A DNA stretch of 64,000 bases from Viscum album (taxonomy: Eukaryota > Streptophyta > Magnoliopsida > Santalales > Viscaceae). Of the stretch, positions 21,443 through 32,269 are shown piece after piece (the first letter of the stretch is position 1; every line of letters starts with the position of its first letter). Location: the NCBI GenBank assembly GCA_963277665.1, contig OY728136.1, positions 1,973,270,576 to 1,973,334,575 on the forward strand, read 5' to 3'. A model generated the notes under the pieces. It saw only the letters and a program-made list of their open reading frames with translations, was not told the DNA's origin and ran no database searches. Position numbers and translations under genes: made by a program.

Positions 21443-23040
21443 TGTTGGAAAAAAATCCTTCAAGGTGTTGTCTCAGTGTGTTTTGAGTGTGGTTGTGTTT
21501 GTTGAAAATTCCAAATGACTGAAAATGAGTATTATTGTTGGGAAAAATCTCTCATGGATTCCTCTTGGTATGTTTTGAGTGTGGTTTAGTTTTTTTGACA
21601 ATTCAAGGACTATGTACCATGTTTCAGGAATAGTACGTGAAGCAGCAGGAATGGTATGTCGGAGCAGTTCATGAAACCAAAAATGGTTTGTGGCACAAGG
21701 GGATGCGATACACGGATGACATGTTATTGGAATAGGATGTTGACCATTTTGGAGCAAAGGAATTACGTAGACCACATATGAAAAATGGTTTTCAGGTGGA
21801 TTGTGGTTCGTAACGGCAGAAGGATCAGTATGTAATGATTGATGTACCGAATATTTGGTAAATCTTAGATTAGTGTATTTTGTCGGTATCTTTTCTTATA
21901 TATGAATATCTAATCCCACTAATCACTACTGAGATAGAATATCGTTAGAGAACATATTTTTGGTCTGAGATTTTGGAAATGTACGAGAGAGTTTCATGGG
22001 GATGAATTCCACAAAAGAAAAAGTGGTTCGCGCTAAATAAATTATATAAAAGGATTTATGAAGAGAGTTATAACCTGAATAAGAAACGGTATGTAGATAA
22101 GGAAGTCTTAGTATGCGGACGGTTAGTGAATGTAATTCATGAACAAGGAACAGTTCGAGAACATAGGTCAATTTGAAAAGGTAGTTTGCAAACAAAGCAC
22201 AGTTCGTGGGCAAGAGGGGTTTCACATAAGAGGTTTGTAGGATCGGTACGTAGATGTGGTATGTGGTAGTGAAGGCATGGGAAATCAGACAACAAAGGAA
22301 GGATTACAGATGTGTAAGTGGTACAAAAAGGACTTGTTTTGTATAATAATCCCAATACTCAGTACACGGGAGAGCGGGCGGTTCATGATTTGCATAAGGA
22401 AGCTTCTGAAAGCATCAAATTAGTTTATAAAAGTATTTTTTGGTACCTAGAATTACTATAGAAGGTGGAATTCATCTACAAGTGATAAAGTATCTTCAAT
22501 AGAGTATATACCTAAATTTAAGGATATTGGAATTGCTGGAAATGAAGGGACATGCATGTCTATAAGTCATGTTTAACCTACAAGTCCATAAATTATTTAT
22601 GGATTTCTTTCCAAGAGCAGTGAGTGATGGAAGAGGAACATAATGACCCTTTCCACCAGATGTGTGCTAGATAAAGAGGCATTGGATTCGACCCTTGGGA
22701 ATGTAGTGAGAAGACCCTAAACATTGTAAAGGTAGCGATCCTAGGCATAGAAGATCTAACCCGAACATTGTACTCATTATTGCCAGTGAACCTTAGTGAA
22801 TTTGGTAGATCGGTAAATCACCATTGTATACTCCTTGGACATAGCCAATTTAGGGTGAACCATGTAAAAAATAATTATTCCATGTGAATGATTTCATGAC
22901 TTTTCATATATATCTATGGGAGGTAGAGAGAATTGAGTATTTTTAACAATGAAACAAGATCCAAATTGGAATATTTTTTTAATCTATCATACCCTGATTC
23001 ACCCCCCTCAAGGTATTAGACTTTATAGACCTAAAAAAAT
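21443..23040 (+). repeat. 3' LTR of copia element 2
   Basis: It aligns with 13976-15668 along its length, including the matching end segment ATCATACCCTGATTCACC / GTCATACCCTGATTCCCC and the TATA-like CTATAAG/CTATAAA. The first 95 bp are duplicated in tandem: the TGTTGG start recurs as TGTTGGGAAAAAT at 21538. The ORFs at 21473, 21926 and 22137 are antisense chance frames. Confidence 0.85.
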
Positions 23041-23045
23041 GACTA

Positions 23046-24560
23046 TCCATAAAATTATTGGGATAGGAATATTATATTTTGTTTCTTCTCAATATGAAAT
23101 CGTATAAAGTATTTAATATGATCCATCATGGAAAAATCAAAATTATTTTTCATCCACTCTAAAAATATTCACATATACATTTCATGTCACCAACAAATAT
23201 GATTTCATCATCATACACAATTATTATGAGTTTTGCTTTGGACATTTCTTGCACATAATGGCTATAATAAAATTTACCTTTTATAAATTTAATAACCCTT
23301 AATCATCCATATAGTTTGTAATAACAGGCTCTATGGGAATGTTTCATACAACATAAGTATTTCTTCAGTACAGATACAATGTTTCCATAATTTTCTATGA
23401 CAAAAACATCAGGTCGTTGAACATATAATTCTTCATCATGGTAAATATTTTAGAAAGGAATACTTTATATCAATTTAATAAATGTTATAATGATTGTGTT
23501 CTTCCACTACCATGAAAATACAAACAGTTTCTAGTCTTTCTACCAGAAAAAAACTCTTCAACATCAATTAATTTAATTTGAGATTAGCATTTCCACTCCA
23601 TCCTTAGTTTTTTCCTTTATACCTAAATCTTTTCATTAAAGTTATTTTTGAATCCCCACATGGTGATAATAATATTTCAATTTTTAGGTCTTGGATTATG
23701 ATATCAAGTGTATTTTTTCTAAATATGATCAAGTTCCTCACTCATATCAAATATCCATTCCTCGGGCTCATCTAATTATTGAATTGCAAGAGGTTCTATT
23801 TGAAAAATCAGTAAATTTTCATTTTTAATTATACATAATATTCTAGTTTTAATAGGATTATGTTAACTTTAAATGATATTTTAGTTTCAACATGATTCCT
23901 ATGTTTGATGTAACTTTTTCGCTTATTTCCATAAGATTAATCTTCATCACCTGTCTAATTTGAATCAATATCTTTATTATTTTCCTCTATTAGTGGATTC
24001 ATCATTTTTATATTCTATTTACATACCATTTTATACCAAGTCATCATAATTTTTGTTAAATTCGGTATCTTATTTTTTTCTATTTTCAATAATTTTTACA
24101 ACACTAGAGTCAAATTGATTATCCAAGAGTTTATCCCAAAAATTTTATCCACTTCTATTTAATAGATATGCCAATCAAATTATTTCATAAACTTTTTCTT
24201 CAAATTCTACAAGATTTATTTTATGGAACATTATAATTTAATGGATTCCAAAAACTCAAAAGTATTTTTCTGTCTAAATTTTTCTTAAACCACATTTCAT
24301 ATGTTTTCTTTGGTGTTTTTTATCTCAGTAGACATATCTTTTGTATATGTATGGTATTGCAAAACATCTTCTCTCCAGAACTAATTTTAAATGCTCTGTT
24401 CAGATAATACAGTCTTTCATATATCTACTATTCATCTATTATTTCCTTTAGATACCCCATTGTTTCGGGTATATGGTGTGTTATCTTGAATCATGATTCC
24501 ATGTTTTTAAATATAATGTTCAAAAACATCAAAATTAATCTCTTTACTGTTGGAAAAATA
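23046..24560 (-). pseudogene. pol: Ty1/copia RT and integrase (element 3, proximal part)
   Basis: On the minus strand, about 24480-24180 holds YTPKQWGI with RK next to it (integrase TPQQNGVVERKN block) and the following FWxxA-like region. About 23672-23640 gives MWGFKNN (RT block KWVFRNK), and about 23320-23195 gives IKGKFYYSHYVQEMSKAKLI followed by IIVYDDEIIFVGD, the RT active-site region. Every block is separated by stops and frame changes. Order and spacing are right for a copia pol whose RNase H is at 13195-13975, with element 2 inserted between RT and RNase H. Confidence 0.65.
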
Positions 24561-25949
24561 TCTTTACACTTAATTAAACAAATACTCACACTAAAGACAC
24601 AAGAAATACCCGTTATGAATATTTCATACTCCAAAATTTTTTGAGGGAGATCTATCTTTTGGTCTGTCAAGATAATTCAATTACAACATTACCACCATAT
24701 CAATATAGATTTTTTATTGTAAACATAATTTTTTCTCCCTTTCTTCCAAAATTCACATAATCCACAATATTGCTTTCACAATCTATCCCCTTCATGCAAG
24801 AATTCCCTTCCCCGTGAGAAGAATATGATCTTTCAATAGTTATGTGAACAAATGATTATAAAAATTATCAATAAACCTTTTAGTATTTGTATTTGTCTTT
24901 TATTAAAAACATTTTATGTTCAACATATATGGTGAATAGAGTGTATGTCTTCTCATTAGTTTCACGAACAACTTGTCAACAACTCTCTTCACATGGAAAA
25001 GAAGGATTTACATGAACATTCATCCTTTAATCACACTATTATCATAAAATATTAGAAGGTATTTCTAGTGCTACTCCTGCATCATGTGAAGTGATCACAT
25101 AATGTACCCTATTATTTAAAAAAAATCTTTTATAATGTCTCAAGACACTGTGTATGAGTCCTTTTCATGACCTTAGTTTGTCTGCAGATGATTCCTTGGA
25201 ATGAGAGATGTTGCCTATGAGATGGCTTCATGTGATATAATCACAAGAACCTCTCCTTCCTTTACAATAACTAAAATTACTACAAGTTACATCCTAACAC
25301 CTTAACATGAAAATGTTGTGTTTCTATATGTTCTTTTCCATGTTGAAATCAAATTTTATTTTTCTCCATCATGGGAATGAATAATGACAACCACTTTTTT
25401 CAAAGAATTTTAATTTTATCAGCAATCAAAATCTTAATGGTTCGTCAATGTGTATAGATATATATATCTGTGTGTGTGTGTGAGTGAGTTAACACCATGT
25501 ATCCTTGATTTTTATGGTGAGTCGATGAATCCATAAAACCCCATAAAATCTTTTTCTATCATTAATTAGAATGATCATGTACTCTTCAATATTCTTTCTT
25601 CATTGTATTGATAACGCAATTCATGTGATATCTTAACATGATAACATTGTTGATCATGAAATGCCTCATTGATTATTAGTTTTTCATGTAGTCAATTCTC
25701 ACTGGACAGTTGCATGACAAACATAAGATTATTCATGTTAAAATATCTATAATTATGTATAATTCTTAGGCTCTTTGATCATTATGTGATAGAATCTAGG
25801 TTTTATTCATTCTAATATGAAATTTGTTGTCATCATGAGATAATATGTTGATTACAGGAATTCCTTTATGTGATGCATCGTTGATCATGTAACATGATAT
25901 GATTTAATACATATATTTTTTAATATAAATTTCAATTATTGTATATCTT
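24561..25949. other. AT-rich relic DNA without recognised gene
   Basis: This should contain the N-terminal integrase, protease, Gag and 5' LTR of copia element 3, but I cannot support any domain call. A compound microsatellite, (TA)n then (TG)n, lies at about 25456-25490. Confidence 0.4.
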
Positions 25950-27539
25950 CTGTTACATGAACTATATAGTTCAACTTCTTTTGTATGAATAAATAATTTT
26001 ATCTCACGTTGCATGCAACATTGAGTTCCTTTGATGACTTATGTTTCACATAAGCCCATGTTTTACCATGAAACTGTATAATATTAATATTTACTATTAT
26101 ATTAATCACCTACCCATTGAAATGGTGTGAATTAATATGAGTAAAAAATATGTATATATAGTTTAAATATTTTTATATAATTATTTGTTTTCTGACCAAG
26201 TAATTGTAAATTAAAATAAGAATCAATCCAATATAATGGATGTGTTTTATGAAAGAACGATTTTTATCACCATAATAGAATTTTATATTAATAAATTTAA
26301 TTAATAACTATTATTAAAATATATTAATGAAGTTTATATTTTATAAATTCAATAAAAATATTTTTCAAATCATCAAATAATTTTGATAGGATTAAGAAAA
26401 TAATAGATCCAATTTTATGAAAAAATTTTGTATATTTTTATAAATCGGTTTTTCAACTATTTAGAGGAATACATGTTTAAAATATATAAAAATTAATAAT
26501 TTTAATTTGAAAAAATAAATCTCAATTTTGAAAATAGAATACGAATATTTACTTTGGGATAATTTCTGATATTTTCTTGAGAACATTCATATTTTGAGGG
26601 ATAGTGAATTATACCAAATTTAAATTGAAAATAGATTTTTGATCTAATTAATACAGTGTTAAATTATATTTTTAATTGGTGTTAAAGTATAATTAGAACA
26701 ATTTTAAATCACATAAAAAAAATTAGGACATTTTAATCATTTTAAAATTGAAATTTGATACAAAATAATTTCAAACTTGTGATCATTTATCTTAAAAAAC
26801 ATATTGTCTCATCCCATCTGTGAGATTAATTTTAAATTAATTTATATAAATTATATTATCAGAATTTAAAAAAATGAATAATTTTTTTGAATCATAATAA
26901 ATTATAATATCTTTTATTGTCATCATAGTTTTTGAAAAAAAAATATTAGTGATTTTAAATAAAATTAATTAGATTGCTTAAGGAAAAAATCAGTTTACTT
27001 AGTAGTTAAACATTATTTGTAAGTGTCCAAATGACCAATAAACATTTCCAAAACAAATATTATGGTGATAACTCTTCCATATACCCTATTTTATATAATT
27101 ATGGTCATTATTGGAGGCATATTATGTAAGGGAGACCTCCTAATAGTGGTTACCATTTTATAATTACAAGATTGACACTCCCTCTTTACTAGAAAAAGTC
27201 ACTAACCCTCCACACTTCATTAAACCGATAAACCCCATTGTCTAATCCAAAAACATATATAATCATCTCCAAAAAACCCAACACTTTTCTTTGAGTCCTC
27301 ACTTTGTGAATAAATAAATATAAGGATGTAATTTGGTGTATATCACAATGACCTACATGAAAAATAAGTAACATTCTTCAATGATCACTTTTATTTTAAT
27401 TCATTATCAGACAACATAAATTATTATTATTACACAATTATATAATATCCTTAGTATCCTAAATATACTGAGGTTTTTTATGTACAGGTTTCCATGTAGA
27501 CATTCACACAAATACATCAATTAGAATATTTAATATTTT

Positions 27540-28165
27540 TTTGTACGGCAGACTACCGCCTCATTAACTGATGTCATTCGTTCTTCCATTACAACCATTT
27601 GAAGATAGTCATAATGAAGTAATTACTAAATTTATATTATATATATATTATATTAATAATTTTTTAATACTTCTATTATTATTATAAAACATATTACTTC
27701 ATGATTTACATTTTTCTTGGAACACTATAACGCCATTTGTGTATGTGTGGACTACTGCCTCCTCAAAGTGTTGTGATTCATCCACAGATTATATGGAATG
27801 TATTATAGATTTATTTAATTAAAATTTATTATATAATGAAATATTTATGATATACAGTTCATAATTCTCTATATATTCATATATCATATTTTTTTTAACA
27901 TTTTACACACTAAAAAATTTATAGCGTTATTCATGAACGTGAGGACTACCTCTTCCTTAAAGCAATGTGATTCTTCCTTTTCCATGACCACATCCCAATA
28001 ATGATATATATAAGTATATATAATTAGATAATAAGTTATTTATGATATAAAATTCATTATGGAATGATAAATTTTACCTTCAATCTTTCTATAGAGATCA
28101 TTGAAAAATTAGAATATTACTTATACGTATATATGGGCTACCATCTCCATGATCGTAATATTGGT
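27540..28165 (+). promoter_or_regulatory. Four phased motifs in LTR unit A
   Basis: ACTACCGCCTC (ACC at 27555), ACTACTGCCTCC (27754), ACTACCTCTTCC (27948) and GCTACCATCTCCATG (28140) are spaced 199, 194 and 192 bp. Most are followed by an ATGTNATTC-like word. The first lies 365 bp from the TATA position. Confidence 0.65.
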
Positions 28166-28360
28166 TCAATCTTCATAACAATATTTATTTTTTAATTATA
28201 ATAGTATAATTTAAGTAAAAATTTGATAATTATTTCAGGATTATTATTCTGTATATGTTAAAATAATGAACTCATTGACCGTAGTCGACCTATCAATGTC
28301 GGTTTTGATACACAAACTGAATACTGTCAAAACATCCATCAAATGTATTATTGACTAATC

Positions 28361-28363
<3 letters not shown>

Positions 28364-28395
<32 letters not shown>
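28364..28395. repeat. (TA)n microsatellite
   Basis: About 16 uninterrupted TA units within LTR unit A; no matching array is present at this position in unit B. Confidence 0.95.
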
Positions 28396-28401
<6 letters not shown>

Positions 28402-29261
28402 GTGAAATACAAGTAACAATAAACTTGTAAATGGTTGTTAATGAGGAAAATAATTAACGTAATATAATTTTATAGGAATATATATGATAATCATGAAAAA
28501 TCAAACTCAAGGTAGGGTATTTCTTAACTCAATTTTTATTCATTAGGTTAAGATTATTTTCCATGGGTTATATTCTTACAAGAAAATGTGTGAAATGACC
28601 TATGATTGTATTATTATGTATTTACCCTTTTATTTTGTGGGATTAAATTTTTATAACATAATTATTTGATTGATTTATCCTTACTCCAATGATAAAATCT
28701 TTGTAAGGGGTTTTATCATCTCACATTTATTTCTCTAAGATATATTCTATATTTATAAATTATTTTTTTGTGAGGTGTATACAGAAATCATAAAGGTATT
28801 TTTTTCTTATCCATAAATTTATGGGGATTTGAAAATATTTTTTATTATCTTTCTTTCATGGGGTTTACAGTTTCAACGTTACCAAAGTGGTAATGGATTT
28901 TTGTCACGATATCCATTATTTGAGAGGGTTTTTATTTTATATACCTATATTATTTTATGAGGTGTGTATACTTATAATTTGAAATTATATGCCAAGAATA
29001 TAATTATTATCATCATACTATATTCTTCATTTAATATTATTATTTAATGAGGATTATGATTACAATTTCTTAAGGTGTAATAGGACACTTTGGAATGTTT
29101 AATGTTTATTTTCCTCATGAATGTTTTTAATGATATTTTAATGTTATTTACTTTCAAAAATGTCATAAAACATTTTTTATAATTAAACATGATTTGTATA
29201 TTGTGTTTTGATAAAATTATCATTCTTCTATGGATGGATTAATATTCTTTCATGGAGATTG

Positions 29262-29710
29262 ATTTGGATCCCATTTCTTTTCCATATGTTAATCAAGTTC
29301 TAAAGATATTTCTATGGAAAATATTTCTTTTCTTTTTATTAATCTTTTTTCAAAGGGTTTTTATTAAACCCATTTGTTTTCTATTGTTTAATCATGTTTC
29401 AAAGTGATTTAAATTTAGACCATTTCATTTTCATGGGTTAATATTGTTTCAAATAGATTTTTATCGATCCCATTTCATTTCAATGGGTTAATCTTGTTTC
29501 AAAGAGAATATTATTAGACCTATTTCTTCTCCATGGTTAATCATGATTTGTAGAAATTTTTATTGGTCCCATTTCTCTTCAATTTTTTAAAAATGATTCG
29601 AAGATATTGTTATTATGCCCATTTATCTCTTGTGGGCTAATCTTGTTACAAAGTGACTAATAGGAAACCCATTTATTTTCCATCGGTTTATCGAGTTATA
29701 AAAGAGAAGA
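29262..29710 (+). repeat. 50-bp tandem array in unit A (about nine units)
   Basis: ACCCATTTCTTTTCCATGGG, then TTAATCATGTTTCAAAGAGA, then TTTTTATTG is the approximate unit. CCCATTT-like starts fall at 29269, 29319, 29369, 29419, 29469, 29519, 29568, 29618 and 29668, a period of 50 bp held almost without indels despite strong sequence divergence. Confidence 0.85.
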
Positions 29711-29785
29711 TAATTATTCCTACTATATTATGAATAAATTAAATATGTTATGTGTTATATAATTGTATATAAAATTTTTATGGGT

Positions 29786-29895
29786 GATACATTATAAACT
29801 AATGATGGGTGGTTCCTTGATAATCCTGTGATGTGTGGTTCTATGATAAACCAATGATGGGTTGTAATGTGATAAACCAATGATCGATGGCTCCA
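29786..29895 (+). repeat. 26-27-bp tandem repeat in unit A
   Basis: TAAACTAATGATGGGTGG, TAATCCTGTGATGTGTGG, TAAACCAATGATGGGTTG and TAAACCAATGATCGATGG begin at 29794, 29821, 29847 and 29873. Unit B holds a weaker version near 47700-47810. Confidence 0.75.
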
Positions 29896-31065
29896 TTATA
29901 TACTTTTAGTGCATTGGTTAAATAAGTCATCCATAGTAACATTCCATTTTTAATAGATTAATATAAATAATTAAACCATATTTTTATTACGTTTAAAATA
30001 ATAAAAAGTAACATATTTTCCAAAGATACCATTATGTGGTTTATGCTTGTTATGGGTTTACAATGTTAATAATGATTGGTATTGATATCACTTTGCTTCT
30101 GATTATTTATTACAATGAATTTTAAATTTTACATGTTTTCATTTTTGATGATCCATGTATTCATGTGTATAAGTTATTTTATGACTCTCTCATTCAATTT
30201 TATTATGTCATTATACCCTTCTACACTCTTTTTCTCATTGAAAAAATTCAATTGTTAATGCTCATGTTTGTAGGATTGAAATGATATTGATTATAGTATC
30301 GGAATAATGATGTAGATGCTCAATATAAAATAGTGGGGGTGAATTGTATATTTTAAAAAATTCTTTTGTAACTTTTATATATGGAAATCTTTAACAAAGT
30401 TAAACAAGGTAAATTTACAAAACATCTTTGTTCAATAAGCATGCTTGATTCGGGAAATGTGGTTCCAGAATTAATACTTATGAAAAGTTTACAATGATAA
30501 GATTATACCATAAATAGTATAGAATCTTACTAATCAGAGTACTACTTTATGAAAGTATAAGGTAGTTATACTTTCCTCAAAAACTAAAATGCAGCAGAAG
30601 ACATGAACCAATACAAGTAACAAGTATTAAATCTTTTAACCCAAAGAGAATGGTCTCCAACAACCTAGGATAAATATCCCTTGATTTATACTTTCAAAAA
30701 AGTATGTCTTATCCACACCAGGGTAAGCTCTAGATACTAATATCGAAGTATGTATTGATATCCCCGCAAGCTGTCGAACTCCATGGTAGTTGGTACCTCT
30801 ATCTTTCTATCCCCTAAAGCCCTCAAATGTACTTATCAACATTCGGAGTCGCACAAAGCAATTCTGAACAAGATGTTCAGTACGCAAAACACATTAAAGC
30901 CTCTCTCTCTAGAAATCACTTCAGTATCATGTAATCTCAAGATTGACCAACCTCAGTCAAAGTTTTAAGCTATTTCAAATGAGATATTATTCATTATCAC
31001 ATCTTCATAGGTCAGCTCACTCCTCTAATGGTCATATTTTTCCTTGAATCTAAGAGTGACATGTA

Positions 31066-31071
31066 CACGTG
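31066..31071. promoter_or_regulatory. G-box/ABRE-like CACGTG (3' LTR)
   Basis: GACACGTGT is conserved with 41459-41464 in the other LTR, about 70 bp upstream of the TATA position. Such sites are bound by plant bZIP and bHLH factors; use here is inferred. Confidence 0.55.
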
Positions 31072-31289
31072 TCACTTAAAAAATAGTTAGTTAGTAACTG
31101 AATGCACGACATCAATTTATAACTAAAATATAAGTAAGAAAAAATATTCTTTCTTAACCAAAAACATTTTTCAGAATGTAAGGAAAAATAAATGTTCAGA
31201 GTCTAAAAAAACCAAAAGGTTTCTATGATACATGAATATATGGATTCTGTCATCAAAAGAATTTGGAACATGAATTCTATAGAATTAAG

Positions 31290-31440
31290 GAGTCTGAACT
31301 CAGAATGTTCAGAGATTTAATTCAGAAAATTCGTAGTCTGAATTCAGAATGTTCGAAGTCTAAATTCAGAGAATTTGGAGTCCAAATTCAAGAATGTTCG
31401 GTGTCTGAATTCAGAGAATTTTGAACCTGAATTCAGATCC
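31290..31440 (-). promoter_or_regulatory. 22-bp-period array with GAAnnTTC dyads (3' LTR)
   Basis: Units of about 22 bp of the type AGTCTGAATTCAGAATGTTC repeat about six times. GAATGTTC or GAAAATTC dyads lie at 31303, 31325, 31347 and 31392. GAAnnTTC is the core of plant heat-shock elements, but a third properly spaced GAA block is mostly missing, so factor binding is a hypothesis. Confidence 0.6.
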
Positions 31441-31788
31441 TGAAAATAGAATTCACTATATCTATGTATTTATAAGATTCCAAGGTTTTAGATACGAAAT
31501 TGAATTTTTTTTCTTAGAAAGAAAATGAGTTAGGTTTAGAGAAATTATTCCATGAACAATGAAAACAATGTAAGGATAAATATCCTTGGGGAATGAAAAT
31601 TTCCCTTATGAAAGAAAAACTGGGTAAGGATAATATTTTCATGAGGAAGGAAAATTTTCTTATGGAAGGAAAATTTTCTTTATCAAGATAAAACCTAAGG
31701 GAAAAGAAATTTTCCTTAGATAGAGTGTTTTTTATTTTCAAAATAAGAAGGAATGTAAAATTCATATGTAAACTTTATTGACTTAACA

Positions 31789-31802
31789 ATATCCCCATTT
31801 TT
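31789..31802 (-). other. Polypurine tract of the Sirevirus-like element
   Basis: AAAAATGGGGATAT on the minus strand abuts the LTR start at 31788; it is a weak but correctly placed tract. Confidence 0.6.
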
Positions 31803-32269
31803 GGAAAGCACAATCATCCTTATGAAAAAGAATATAAGGACTTGGAAAATATTTTTCTAGACATTGAAAATAAAACTTCTCTCCCTTAACTCATGGGAAA
31901 ATGTTAATATGACTATCTCCCCTTTAGTATTTGCAAACACTAAAGATCATATTCCTGATTTCCTGATTGAGACATAGCATTTTATTGCATATGAAATTCT
32001 TCTGGGATAAGAACTCCCCCTTAAATGAGATCCCACATACATACGGGAATTTTCTTATTTTAATTTTCATTCTTTTTTATCATCCCATTCTCCCCCTTTG
32101 TGATTTTGAAAAATGATTAAAGGGAATTGAAAATAAAATATGGTACATGAAATATTAGTACTATAAAACCAAAATTATAAAGAGAAACCCAAAATTTCAT
32201 TATAATTGGAAAAATTTTATACAATGAGGATATACAACAAAAGATCGAAATTGAACAATATCATCTTTC

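Larger units (their letters stand above)
13976..23040 (+). mobile_element. Ty1/copia retrotransposon (element 2), dead
   Basis: Two LTRs (13976-15668 and 21443-23040) flank a copia-ordered interior: primer site at 15670, Gag, zinc knuckles, protease, pre-integrase, integrase, RT, RNase H, then a polypurine tract. Integrase before RT is diagnostic of Ty1/copia. Dozens of stops, changed catalytic residues and poor LTR identity show that it is old. No convincing target-site duplication survives. It splits an older copia element (parts at 13195-13975 and 23046-24560). Confidence 0.9.
25950..30268 (+). repeat. LTR-like unit A, proximal part
   Basis: It is collinear with 43907-48180 (unit B) over more than 4 kb, for example at TTCCTTTGATGACTTATG (about 26014 / 43990), GACCGTAGT-GACCTATCAA (28278 / 46260), a 50-bp tandem array (29269 / 47230) and the AATTGTTAAT-rich end. 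It has a decayed TATA at 27190 (TAGAAAAAG), a donor-like site at 27368 and four phased motifs. The rest of the unit (42178-42555) lies beyond the copia element inserted at 30269. Total length is about 4.7 kb, close to unit B. The outer start is approximate. Confidence 0.75.
30269..31788 (-). repeat. 3' LTR of the Sirevirus-like element
   Basis: On the minus strand it runs TGTTAAGTCAATAAAG to CAATCCTACA. It pairs with 40667-42172 but with many substitutions. It contains a G-box (31066-31071) and a 22-bp-period array of GAAnnTTC dyads (31290-31440). The TATA present in the other LTR (41380-41389) is lost here. ORFs at 30783 and 31514 are chance. Confidence 0.92.

Noticed and set aside
13971..23045. 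Target-site duplication for copia element 2
   Set aside because: AAACA on the left has no matching pentamer at the right edge; the right boundary is uncertain within a poly-A run.
28364..28395. Repeats considered as a CRISPR-like or centromeric array
   Set aside because: Simple TA repeat; nothing in the window has direct repeats with unique spacers of CRISPR form, and the 190-bp phased motifs are far too short and diverged to be a satellite array.
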